Shown piece after piece: positions 43,157 through 50,751 of a DNA stretch of 64,000 nucleotides. A program made the translations under genes and the position numbers. Source of the stretch: Skermanella rosea (lineage in GTDB: Bacteria > Pseudomonadota > Alphaproteobacteria > Azospirillales > Azospirillaceae); contig NZ_CP086111.1 of assembly GCF_016806835.2 (NCBI RefSeq), forward strand, positions 1,161,001 through 1,225,000, read 5' to 3'. The notes under the pieces were generated by a model. The model worked only from the letters and a program-made list of their open reading frames with translations. It was not told where the DNA came from and searched no databases. Each line of letters opens with the position of its first letter. Position 1 is the stretch's first letter.

Positions 43157-44101
43157 CTACTCGGCGGCGATCCCGCGGGAGATCGCCGCCAGCGTCTCCC
43201 GCAATCCCTCCGCGACGGGAGTGTCGGCGGTGAAGCCGAAGGCCGCCGCCGCCCGGCGCGGATCTCCCAGCGACTCGCGGATGTCGCCGGCGCGGGCGGG
43301 GCCTTGGGCGATGCGGGGCTCGATCCCGCCGATGCGCGAGATGATCCGCGCCAGGTCTAGCACCGTCGTAGGCCGCCCGGTGCAGACATTGTAGACGGCG
43401 CTGCCGTCCGGCCTGCGGTCCATCGCGGCCACCAGATGCCGGACCACATCCGAGACATAGACGAAGTCGCGGGTCTGGCCGCCGTCTCCGTTCACCGTGA
43501 TCTCGCGGCGCCCGGCCACCCGGTCGGCGAAGATCGCGATCACGCCGGAATAGGGCGACTTCGGGTCCTGGCGCGGCCCGTAGACATTGAAGAAGCGGAA
43601 TCCGGTGGACGGCACGCCGTGGACCCGCCACGCCACCCGTCCGTGAAGCTCGCAGCCCAGCTTGTCCGCGCCGTAGGCCGACAGGGGGGCGGTGGCATCG
43701 GTCTCCGTCAGCGGCATCTCCGGATTGTCGCCGTAGACCGCCGCCGAGGAGGCGTAGACCACCGGGACGGGACCGCCCGGGTTGCAGGTCCGGGCGGCGT
43801 CGAACACGGCGACGGTGCCGGTCAGGTTGACCCGGTGGGTGCCCAGCCAGTCCTCGTTGCCCCGCTGGACCGAGGCGACGGCCGCCAGGTGGAAGCACCC
43901 GTCCACGCCGGCCATGGCGCGGGACACCGCCGCGGCGTCCGCCACGTCACCGACCATCAGGTCGACGCCCGGCGGCAGGTTGGACCGCCTTCCCGTCGAC
44001 AGGTCGTCGAGCACCCGCACGCGGTCGCCCCGCGCGACCAGCGCGTCCACCAGATGCGAGCCGATGAAACCGCAACCGCCGGTAACCAACCAGAAAGCCA
44101 T
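43157..44101 (-). CDS. NAD-dependent epimerase/dehydratase (UDP-sugar type)
   Basis: A 314-residue extended short-chain dehydrogenase related to UDP-glucose 4-epimerase. It has the NAD site VTGGCGFIGSHL, the catalytic Tyr-Lys in SAYGADKLGCE, a substrate segment FRFFNVYGPRQDPKSPYSG, and a GDGGQTRDFVYVSD block typical of UDP-glucose/UDP-N-acetylglucosamine 4-epimerases. It would supply galactose-type sugars for surface polysaccharide. No glycosyltransferase is adjacent. ATG 44101 was preferred over the longer frame because it directly precedes the Rossmann fold. Confidence 0.9.
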   Translation of the reverse strand: MAFWLVTGGCGFIGSHLVDALVARGDRVRVLDDLSTGRRSNLPPGVDLMVGDVADAAAVSRAMAGVDGCFHLAAVASVQRGNEDWLGTHRVNLTGTVAVFDAARTCNPGGPVPVVYASSAAVYGDNPEMPLTETDATAPLSAYGADKLGCELHGRVAWRVHGVPSTGFRFFNVYGPRQDPKSPYSGVIAIFADRVAGRREITVNGDGGQTRDFVYVSDVVRHLVAAMDRRPDGSAVYNVCTGRPTTVLDLARIISRIGGIEPRIAQGPARAGDIRESLGDPRRAAAAFGFTADTPVAEGLRETLAAISRGIAAE

Positions 44102-44303
44102 CAGAGTCCCCAGGATATGCAAACCTGGGGAAAACGACCGGCCCGCCGCCGGGTTGCCTCGGCCGACGCCGTGCAGAAGCATTGCTTCGAAAGGACGCCC
44201 TGCCGGCAAGGCGGCAGCCATCCGGCGGCCGGCGGGTTATAAGGGGACGGAAACACTGCCCGCCGCCCTACTTGCCGCCCCCTTTGCCGGAGGAGAGATT
44301 ATC

Positions 44304-44582
44304 GTGGAAGAAACCAAAGTCACCGCCGCCCTGCCGACCGCGACCGTCGAGATGACCGTCCGCGAGCACCGGGACGGCGGGTCCGACGTGATGACCATCA
44401 GTATCCGGGCCACCCCGTCGTTCCAGTCGGTCGGCGAGGCGTTCCGGCCGGCCGCCCTGATGTGGGCCAACCCGGTCGGGCTCTGGATGCGGATGGCAGC
44501 ACTGGCGTGGCAGCCCTGGCTCGATCTGGCGGGAAGCGCCGCCGGCCAGCTGCCGAAGCCGGACGGCCCCCCTACTCGGTGA
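44304..44582 (+). CDS. Small protein of unknown function
   Basis: A 92-residue protein from GTG 44304 with an excellent AGGAGAG site eight bases upstream. The first half is polar (EMTVREHRDGGSDVMTISI); the second contains an amphipathic Trp-rich stretch (NPVGLWMRMAALAWQPWLDLAG) suited to membrane-surface binding. I do not recognise it. Its 3' end overlaps the 3' end of the convergent dehydrogenase gene by 11 bases, which argues that the frame is retained rather than accidental. Confidence 0.6.
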   Translation: MEETKVTAALPTATVEMTVREHRDGGSDVMTISIRATPSFQSVGEAFRPAALMWANPVGLWMRMAALAWQPWLDLAGSAAGQLPKPDGPPTR

Positions 44583-45525
44583 TGGTCTTGCCGGCCTGGG
44601 CCTTGTGCGCGGCCAGGGCCATCAGCCGGCGGTCGCGCCAGTCCTGCCGGGCCTGGAGCCGGTCTTCCGACAGCAGCAGCCGGCGCTGGCGCTCGATCCT
44701 GCCGGTGGTGTTCTCGTCCCAGGCGCGCGGCTCCGCCTGGCTCTGCGCCATCTCGTAATACATCTGTCCGTACCGCGTGATGTAGTCGACGATGCCTCCC
44801 GGCGCGTTCAGGTCGATCGTCTCGAACGGGCCCATGAAGGACCAGCGCAGGCCCAGCCCCTCCCGGATGGTCTTGTCCACGTCGTCCACGGTGACCACCC
44901 CGTCCTGGACCAGCTTGAACGCCTCGTTCAGCAGCGCCCCCTGCAGACGGTTGAGCACGAAGCCCGGGATTTCGCGCGTGGTGCGGATCGGCTCCTGCCC
45001 AAGGGCCGTCATCAGCGCCTGGGTGCGCAGGACGACCTCCTCGTCGGTCCAGGGGGCGGGGATCAGCTCGACCAGCGGGATCAGGTAGGTCGGATTGACC
45101 GGATGGGCCACCAGGCAGCGCGCGCGGCCCTTCAGGTGCTCGGTGAAGCTTGATGCCGGCAGTCCGGAGGAGGAACTCGCGATCGCCGCCTCGGGCTCGG
45201 CCAGCCGGTCCAGCTCCGAGAACAGCTCGCGCTTCACCTCCACCTGCTCAAGGACGCATTCCTGCACGTGACTGGCCCCGCCGATCGCCTCCGCCAGGTC
45301 GGAGGTCGGCTCGATCCGCTCCAGCAGGCGGTCCGGCTCGACCGCGATCAGGCCGAAATTGAACAGGTCGCGCAGGTTGCCTTCGATGACCTTCATCGCC
45401 AGGGGCAGGGCTTCGGGATTGCTGTCGTAAAGGGCGACCCGGCGGTTGGCTCGGGCGCAAACGATCGCCCAGCCGCGTCCCACCAGTCCGGCGCCGACAA
45501 CGGCGATCTTGTCCACCATGGCCAT
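44572..45525 (-). CDS. Lambda-crystallin-like 3-hydroxyacyl dehydrogenase
   Basis: A 317-residue NAD-dependent dehydrogenase of the 3-hydroxyacyl-CoA dehydrogenase family, closest in pattern to lambda-crystallin (L-gulonate 3-dehydrogenase) and L-carnitine dehydrogenase. The NAD site is VVGAGLVGRGWAIVCARANR; diagnostic stretches are SHVQECVLEQ, VAHPVNPTYLIPLVELIP and GFVLNRLQGALLNEAF. It would oxidise a small 3-hydroxy acid in the cytoplasm. The start has GGAG eight bases upstream. It lies downstream, on the same strand, of a 2-hydroxyacid dehydrogenase with a 248-base gap, so separate control is likely. Confidence 0.85.
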   Translation of the reverse strand: MAMVDKIAVVGAGLVGRGWAIVCARANRRVALYDSNPEALPLAMKVIEGNLRDLFNFGLIAVEPDRLLERIEPTSDLAEAIGGASHVQECVLEQVEVKRELFSELDRLAEPEAAIASSSSGLPASSFTEHLKGRARCLVAHPVNPTYLIPLVELIPAPWTDEEVVLRTQALMTALGQEPIRTTREIPGFVLNRLQGALLNEAFKLVQDGVVTVDDVDKTIREGLGLRWSFMGPFETIDLNAPGGIVDYITRYGQMYYEMAQSQAEPRAWDENTTGRIERQRRLLLSEDRLQARQDWRDRRLMALAAHKAQAGKTITE

Positions 45526-45668
45526 GGGGTTTCTCCACTTTCTTCGGTATCTAGCGGATCAATTACAGGAGCCTCTTTCCCACGCCGGAAGGGACCGGGG
45601 AAGAGCGTCTGGCAGCGCGACCCTAGGCCTTCGGCTAATCCGAATCGAGTCCGAAACGATCCATATCA

Positions 45669-45695
45669 CATTTATTTCGTTTCTACTTTGAAATG
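45669..45695. promoter_or_regulatory. AT-rich dyad upstream of the crystallin-like gene
   Basis: CATTT (45669-45673) and AAATG (45691-45695), with an inner ATTTC/GAAAT pair, form an AT-rich dyad about 150 bases before the start of the dehydrogenase at 45525. The 248-base gap (45526-45773) contains no gene. Its promoter is probably here, but boxes could not be fixed. Confidence 0.25.
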
Positions 45696-45773
45696 AAGTT
45701 GAGGCTATTGCCCGGGCTCCATTTCCCGACCTGATCCGGTACGTGTCGTCATGGGAGGGTGACCGCGCCCCGG

Positions 45774-46715
45774 TCATACGACACGGTGGCGCGGCGCGGC
45801 ACCCGCCAGCACGGCGGCGACATCCGAGACGACGGCCATGCCCATCCGCTCCATCGACTCCGCGGTGGCCGCCCCGATATGCGGCGTGGCGACGAAGTTG
45901 GGCAGAGCCAGCAGGGGATGGTCGCGGGGCGGCGGTTCCTCGACGAAGACGTCGGTGGCCGCGCCGGAGAGGGTGCCGCCGGCCAGCGCGTCGCGCAGGG
46001 CCGTCTCGTCCACGATGCCGCCGCGCGACAGGTTCAGCACCATCGCCTCGGGGCGCATCAGGGACAGCCGGCGCGCATCGATCATCTTCTCGGTGTCGCG
46101 GCTCAGCGGAATGTGCAGGGTCAGCACGTCGACGCGGGGCAGCAGCTCCTCCAGGGTGGCGCAACGCTCGGCGCCGGCTTCCCGGAAGGCATCCTCGGCC
46201 GCGAACGGATCATACCCCAGGATCGGGGCGCCGAACGCCGACCTGAACAGGGCCGCGGTGCGCCTGCCGATGCTGCCCATCCCGACCACCCCGACGGTCC
46301 TGCCGGTCAGCTCCGTCCCGCGGGGCGGCGGCCCGTCCAGGCTGCCGTCGCGCAGCATGCGGTCCAGCTGGGCGATCCGGCGCGCCACGGAAAGCGCCAG
46401 GCCGACCGAGAGCTCGGCCACCGCGTTGGCATTGGCCCCGGGTGTGCTGACCACCACCACGCCGCGGTCGCGGGCGGCGTCCAGGTCGATGTTGTCGACT
46501 CCCACGCCGTGCTTGCCGATCACCTTGAGGCGGGGAGCCGCCGCGATCAGCTCGCGCGGGATCCTGCCGGTCCGCACGATCAGGCCGTCCGCATCCTCGT
46601 GCCACCGGATCCTGGCCGGGTCGTCCGCGTCGATCACGTCGCAACTTTGTCTCAGGGTCGCGACCGCGCTCGACGCGATCGGTTCCAGCACATAGACGAG
46701 AGGGCGTTCCACCAT
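45774..46715 (-). CDS. D-isomer 2-hydroxyacid dehydrogenase
   Basis: A 313-residue NAD-dependent dehydrogenase of the D-3-phosphoglycerate dehydrogenase/hydroxypyruvate reductase family. It shows KHGVGVDNIDLDAA, the NAD site VGVVGMGSIGRRTAAL, the catalytic Arg in NLSRGGIVDE, Glu in VFVEEPP, and His in ATPHIGAATAE. The substrate (phosphoglycerate, hydroxypyruvate or another 2-keto acid) is not determined; there is no regulatory ACT domain. ATG 46715 was chosen at the start of conserved sequence; its ribosome-binding site is weak. Downstream lies the crystallin-like dehydrogenase. Confidence 0.88.
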   Translation of the reverse strand: MVERPLVYVLEPIASSAVATLRQSCDVIDADDPARIRWHEDADGLIVRTGRIPRELIAAAPRLKVIGKHGVGVDNIDLDAARDRGVVVVSTPGANANAVAELSVGLALSVARRIAQLDRMLRDGSLDGPPPRGTELTGRTVGVVGMGSIGRRTAALFRSAFGAPILGYDPFAAEDAFREAGAERCATLEELLPRVDVLTLHIPLSRDTEKMIDARRLSLMRPEAMVLNLSRGGIVDETALRDALAGGTLSGAATDVFVEEPPPRDHPLLALPNFVATPHIGAATAESMERMGMAVVSDVAAVLAGAAPRHRVV

Positions 46716-46966
46716 GTCAGCTTCGCATACCTGTCTTTTTCGCCCCGCCGTCGCGATGCCGGGTTCGGATACCCTTTCGCGCCGGTCGGGAACTTCGTCG
46801 TGGCTACCGCGGCCGGGTCTTCGGAACGGACCGAGGGTAACGCCCCAGGGGCGCGGAGGTTCAGACCCGCTCCGCAAGGCCTCGGAGGCCAGCGCGACAA
46901 GTATGGCAGACGGTGGAAAAATCCATTGAAAACGGACGCACTCCGGCGGGCATCGACCGGATTCCC

Positions 46967-47467
46967 CTACCGGATCTCTTTTTCGAGGTAACTCCCCTCG
47001 GTACGGACGGCGACGCTGAACTCGTGGACCGCGTGATCGCGCCGATAGCGGACCGTTCTCAACTCGCCGTCACGGCATCTCAGGTCTATGCGGTGCGGCA
47101 CCAGTCCCGCCTCGCCGAAGGTCCGCGGCAATTCGACCACGTCGCCGATCCTGACGACCCCGGCGCCGTGGCTGCCCGGCATCCCGGCGGAACGGAACCG
47201 CAGCGTCACGGCGCCGCCGGCACCGGGCAGGTCGATCGGGCCGAAGCTGACCGGCGGCGTGCCGGCTTCGTCCCCCAGGAGTTCCAGCGGAATCTCGACG
47301 TTGGCCGTGCCGAAGCCGAGGCAGCCCGCCAAGGTGACGGCGACCGGATGGGCGGAATGCAGATGGGCCGACAGGAAATAGGCCGCCGTGCCCGCCGCCG
47401 CGCCGAGCGGGACGAGCAAGGCAGCCGCCATGCCGCGGTTCATGCCGCGTCCGGTGATCCTGCGCAT
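46967..47467 (-). CDS. Membrane-anchored two-Cys protein A, sigma cassette
   Basis: A 166-residue protein with one amino-terminal membrane helix (about residues 11-34) and a predicted periplasmic beta-rich domain. Two Cys (C49 and C131) could form a disulfide. It aligns by eye with the protein encoded at the other end of the cassette (49808-50347): shared GP-x-x-L-x-x-G spacing, TLRFRSA / RLRFSA, VRIGDVVELP / RVNDVIHLP, HRIDLRCRDG / RRILLHCRND, then FSV / FPV. It follows the anti-sigma gene by 31 bases on the same strand. I do not recognise the family. A sensor, or a target of the sigma factor, is inferred. Confidence 0.7.
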   Translation of the reverse strand: MRRITGRGMNRGMAAALLVPLGAAAGTAAYFLSAHLHSAHPVAVTLAGCLGFGTANVEIPLELLGDEAGTPPVSFGPIDLPGAGGAVTLRFRSAGMPGSHGAGVVRIGDVVELPRTFGEAGLVPHRIDLRCRDGELRTVRYRRDHAVHEFSVAVRTEGSYLEKEIR

Positions 47468-47498
47468 CGGACCGGCCCGCCCGCGGAAGGCCGGGCGC

Positions 47499-48293
47499 TC
47501 AGTAATAGCGGTCCTGGTACGCCCTGTCCCGCATCAGCTGGCCGACGATGGCCTGGAGCTGGGTCTCGCTCGTGTCGGCGACGATGACGTAGCTCTGCTC
47601 GCCGTTGCTCCAGTAGCCGACCCGCACGCCCCCGACCTCCGCCATGTGCAGGCCGTCGGCCGGGCCGTCGTCGCGCGGCGACAGGCATATGGTGAGCCGG
47701 TGTCCCTCCCTGTCCTCGTAGACGAGGCCGGCCAGGGGATGGTCCAACCCGCCCATCACCCTGCCGCCGACCAACTTCAGGCCGATCGGCGACAGTTCGG
47801 GGATGTCGACCTGCTCGCCCAGGCGGGCGGACAGCAGGCGGGCGAGGTCCGCGCCCGTCGGGCTCGAAGCCCCGACCTGCGGCACCGGCCCTTCTGCGAA
47901 GACCAGGTGGGCGCCGGTGGCCTCGACCACGTAGGTCGGCAGGCGGTCCGCGATCACGTGGTGATACAGCTCGTTGGTGGTCCAGCCCGCCGCGACGAGC
48001 GCCACGATAGCCGCCGCCTGCCGGAGCCAAACCAGGGGACGGCGCCGGCCCAGCGACCGCTGGAGGCGGGTGCCGAGCTCGTCGGCCAGCTCCCGGGTGT
48101 GCTCGGGGTCGGAGTCATGCGCCGCCTCGGCGGCCCCGATCGCCGTCAGGAGCTTCTGTTCGGCATAGTCGTGCAGCCGCTTCCGGGCATCCGGATCGGA
48201 CTCGAGCCATGCCAGGACGACGGCTTCCTGCTCCGCGGTCAGCTGACCGTCGAGAAAGGCGTGAAGGTCATTCTCGTCGATTTCGATCGTCAT
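47499..48293 (-). CDS. Membrane-bound anti-sigma factor
   Basis: A 264-residue protein. The amino part (DLHAFLDGQLTAEQEAVVLAWL) is the helical anti-sigma region found in RsiW/FecR-like regulators, but the zinc-binding His-Cys-Cys set is missing. A single membrane helix is near residues 88-103 and the remainder is periplasmic. The start overlaps the stop of the ECF sigma gene by four bases, the standard arrangement for a cognate pair. It should hold the sigma factor at the membrane until an envelope signal arrives. It is neither ChrR (no cupin domain) nor NepR. Confidence 0.82.
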   Translation of the reverse strand: MTIEIDENDLHAFLDGQLTAEQEAVVLAWLESDPDARKRLHDYAEQKLLTAIGAAEAAHDSDPEHTRELADELGTRLQRSLGRRRPLVWLRQAAAIVALVAAGWTTNELYHHVIADRLPTYVVEATGAHLVFAEGPVPQVGASSPTGADLARLLSARLGEQVDIPELSPIGLKLVGGRVMGGLDHPLAGLVYEDREGHRLTICLSPRDDGPADGLHMAEVGGVRVGYWSNGEQSYVIVADTSETQLQAIVGQLMRDRAYQDRYY

Positions 48294-48817
48294 TCCGACC
48301 CCCCGACCAAGCGGAGCTTCGGCCGCCTGGCCTGATTGAGCATGGAGCGCAGTGCCGCGCGACCGCGGCCGAGCCGCGACATGAACGTGCCGATCGGGAC
48401 GCCCAGGCGCTTGGCCGCCTCCTCGTACTTCAATTCCTCCGTGGCGATCAGCGTCACGGCGCGGCGCTGGTCCTCCGGCAGCTGGGACAGCGCGGCCATG
48501 ACGTCCTTCACCTCCAGGTGGCGGTGCTGGGCCGGCTCGGTCACCGCCTCATGGCCGGCGGCCTCGGCGTCGGCCTTGACCGCGTTCTCCAGCGTCCGGC
48601 GCCGGAGGCCGCTGACATGGACATTGTGCAGGATGCGGAACAGCCACACGCGCAGATCGGCATCGGGCCGGAAGGTGTCGGCCCCTGCGATCGCCCTGGA
48701 GAGGCATTCCTGCACCAGATCCTCCGCCTCGTCCGTATTGCGGGTGAGCGCGATGGCGTACCGGCGCAGGCTGGCGATATGGGTCGCCATCTCCTCCTTG
48801 AGCTTGCCGTGCGGCAT
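48290..48817 (-). CDS. ECF-type RNA polymerase sigma factor
   Basis: A 175-residue group IV sigma factor. Region 2 shows TDEAEDLVQECLSRAI and VWLFRILHN (core binding and -10 recognition); region 4 shows LPEDQRRAVTLIATEELKYEE and GTFMSRLGRGRAAL (-35 recognition). It should direct transcription of an envelope-stress regulon when freed from the neighbouring anti-sigma factor. It lies 16 bases behind the RpoH-like gene, so both sigma factors probably share one transcript. ATG 48817 has only a weak site; ATG 48790 (MATHIASLRR) is an alternative start. Confidence 0.9.
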   Translation of the reverse strand: MPHGKLKEEMATHIASLRRYAIALTRNTDEAEDLVQECLSRAIAGADTFRPDADLRVWLFRILHNVHVSGLRRRTLENAVKADAEAAGHEAVTEPAQHRHLEVKDVMAALSQLPEDQRRAVTLIATEELKYEEAAKRLGVPIGTFMSRLGRGRAALRSMLNQARRPKLRLVGGSE

Positions 48818-48833
48818 GGTCGCAGCCGTCCCG

Positions 48834-49703
48834 TCAGGCCATGGCCAGGGACGGCATGCGCCGTCCGCCGGTCATCATGCGCTGGAGCTTCTCGATCGCC
48901 CGCGCCTCGATCTGGCGCACCCGCTCGCGGCTGATGCCGAACTGGCGCGACAGGTCCTCCAGGGTGAGCGGTTCCTCCGCCAGCCGGCGGGCTGCCAGGA
49001 TCGAGCGCTCGCGCTCCTGCAACTGCTCCATCGCCCGCTTCAACTGCTTCCTCCTGCGTTCCATCTCCTGGCGCTGGGCCAGCAGTTCCTCCTGCGTCTC
49101 CGACGGGTCGACCAGCCAGTCCTGGGCTTGGCCGTCCTCCATGCCGGGCAGCGGCAGGTTCAGCGACTGGTCGGGACCCGCCAGCCGGCCGTTCATGCCC
49201 GTCACGTCGGCGACCGGCACCTTCAGGGTCTCGGCGAGCTGCCGGGCCTCCTCCGGGCTCAGGTCGCCTTCCTGAAGCAGGTTCATGGCGCTCTTGGCCC
49301 GGCGCAGGCTGAAGAACAGCTTCTTCTCCGCCCCGGTGGTGCCCATCCTTACCATCGACCAGGATCGCAGGATATATTCCTGCATGGCCGCGCGGATCCA
49401 CCACAAGGCGTAGGTGGTGAAACGGTAGCCCCGGTCGGGGTCGAAGCCGTTCAGCGCCTGGACCATGCCCATGTTGCCCTCGGCGATCATGTCGGCCATG
49501 GGCAGGCCGTAGCCGGCGTAGCCGCGGGCGACCTTGGCGACGAGGCGGAGATGGCTGCCGATCAGCCGTTCGGCGGCTTCCGGACAGCGGCGGTCGCGCC
49601 AGGCTCGCGCCAGTTCCTGTTCCTCGGTCGCTTCGAGCATTGGATACTCGCGAATCCGGGAAAGATAACGCGTCAGATCTGTCCGGCTTGGCGAAGGCTG
49701 CAT
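48834..49703 (-). CDS. RpoH-like sigma-32 family factor
   Basis: A 289-residue sigma factor of the heat-shock group. It has the RpoH box variant EKKLFFSLRRAK, region 2 ADMIAEGNMGMVQALNGFDPDRGYRFTTYALWWI, and region 4 LTLEDLSRQFGISRERVRQIEARA. Alphaproteobacteria often carry a second RpoH used for oxidative or envelope stress under control of an ECF factor; its place beside one here fits. ATG 49703 follows a GGGAG; the longer frame upstream is not conserved. Two sigma factors in one operon would give a two-layer response. Confidence 0.9.
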   Translation of the reverse strand: MQPSPSRTDLTRYLSRIREYPMLEATEEQELARAWRDRRCPEAAERLIGSHLRLVAKVARGYAGYGLPMADMIAEGNMGMVQALNGFDPDRGYRFTTYALWWIRAAMQEYILRSWSMVRMGTTGAEKKLFFSLRRAKSAMNLLQEGDLSPEEARQLAETLKVPVADVTGMNGRLAGPDQSLNLPLPGMEDGQAQDWLVDPSETQEELLAQRQEMERRRKQLKRAMEQLQERERSILAARRLAEEPLTLEDLSRQFGISRERVRQIEARAIEKLQRMMTGGRRMPSLAMA

Positions 49704-49807
49704 CCAAATGCTCCCGTGTTCTCTATCTGTCTTTCGGTTGATCGGTTCGATCGGCTGCGTTTTGCCCAATTACGCGGGGCGTTCGGTTTTCATCCCGGCT
49801 TTTCCGA

Positions 49808-50347
49808 TCATTTCGCGGCGTAGTGCGAATCCTCGCCGGCTCCTCCGGCGCCCTCGGCGACCATGGTGCGGATGACGGGGAAATCCGTCGTCCTGCCGCC
49901 GCTGCTGACGTACTGGACATGAGCGACGACGTCGTTCCGGCAGTGCAGCAGGATGCGGCGGGGCGGGTCTTCGGGATCGCCGACCTGGACCGGCAGGTGG
50001 ATCACGTCGTTGACCCGGCTGACGGTCGGCGCGTCCCCCCGGGCCTCTGCGCTGAACCGCAGCCTGACCACGTCGGAGGTCCCCTGGTGGCGGAACGGCC
50101 CGAGCCAGACCGGCACCCGATGGGCGGCGCCGGGCTCCGGGGACGCGTGCGCGAGGTCGAACAGGGGGGCGGGCAGGGTGAAGCTGACCGTCTGTTTCGG
50201 AAGGCCGCAGGCGATCTGCGCGACCTCGACCGGCTGCGGCGCCGTCCGCCCCGCCAGGAATCCGGCTCCCGCCGGCACGAGGATGGCGACCGCCGCGATC
50301 GCGACGATTCGTCCCCTCTTCAAGGTCCACCACTTTTCCCGCCGCAC
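49808..50347 (-). CDS. Membrane-anchored two-Cys protein B, sigma cassette
   Basis: A 179-residue protein with a basic amino end, one membrane helix (about residues 13-34) and a predicted periplasmic domain with two Cys (C47 and C136). It appears paralogous to protein A at the distal end of the cassette, with matching blocks RLRFSA, RVNDVIHLP, RRILLHCRND and DFPVIRT. The start is GTG 50347 with GGGAGAG upstream. It heads the minus-strand cassette and lies 104 bases before the RpoH-like gene. I do not recognise the family. A disulfide-based sensor of envelope redox state is one possible role. Confidence 0.7.
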   Translation of the reverse strand: MRREKWWTLKRGRIVAIAAVAILVPAGAGFLAGRTAPQPVEVAQIACGLPKQTVSFTLPAPLFDLAHASPEPGAAHRVPVWLGPFRHQGTSDVVRLRFSAEARGDAPTVSRVNDVIHLPVQVGDPEDPPRRILLHCRNDVVAHVQYVSSGGRTTDFPVIRTMVAEGAGGAGEDSHYAAK

Positions 50348-50751
50348 CGCGCTCTCCCGAGGCCACCAGCCCGTTTCGCGACGATTACGCGGGAGGGAGC
50401 GGTTTAATCCGGGGAGCCGGCATGTCGGCGGTTTTTTCTCTGATCCGCGGCAAAGGCAGCGGCGAAGGCAACGGGAGTCGCGGCGCCGCCTTGACCCCCG
50501 GCCGCCGCCTGCCTAAACTCCCGCCATCATGTTGGGCTTGACGCATATGGCCGCCCCGCGGCCCCGGCGAATTAGCAACCCGGTCCTCCGCTGAGGGCCG
50601 GGCATTCCGCCTTTTGACGGCGCCATCTAGTCGCTTCCCCGCCGCCACGGCTGGACGCGGGAGCCTCCGCGATGCTATCGCTCTTCCCTGATTTCACCCG
50701 ACGGCCTGCCGGTGCCCGCACCTGCCTGCCGCCGGCTGCCTGGACCCGATC
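50348..50751. other. Divergent gap between sigma cassette and ileS
   Basis: The 404 bases hold no credible gene; ribF, often found before ileS, is absent. The left part should contain the promoter of the minus-strand sigma cassette. A short GCCGG/TCGGC stem followed by six T (about 50418-50436) could act as a terminator on the plus strand but has no gene to serve. No EcfG-like or sigma-E-like promoter was found. Confidence 0.4.
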
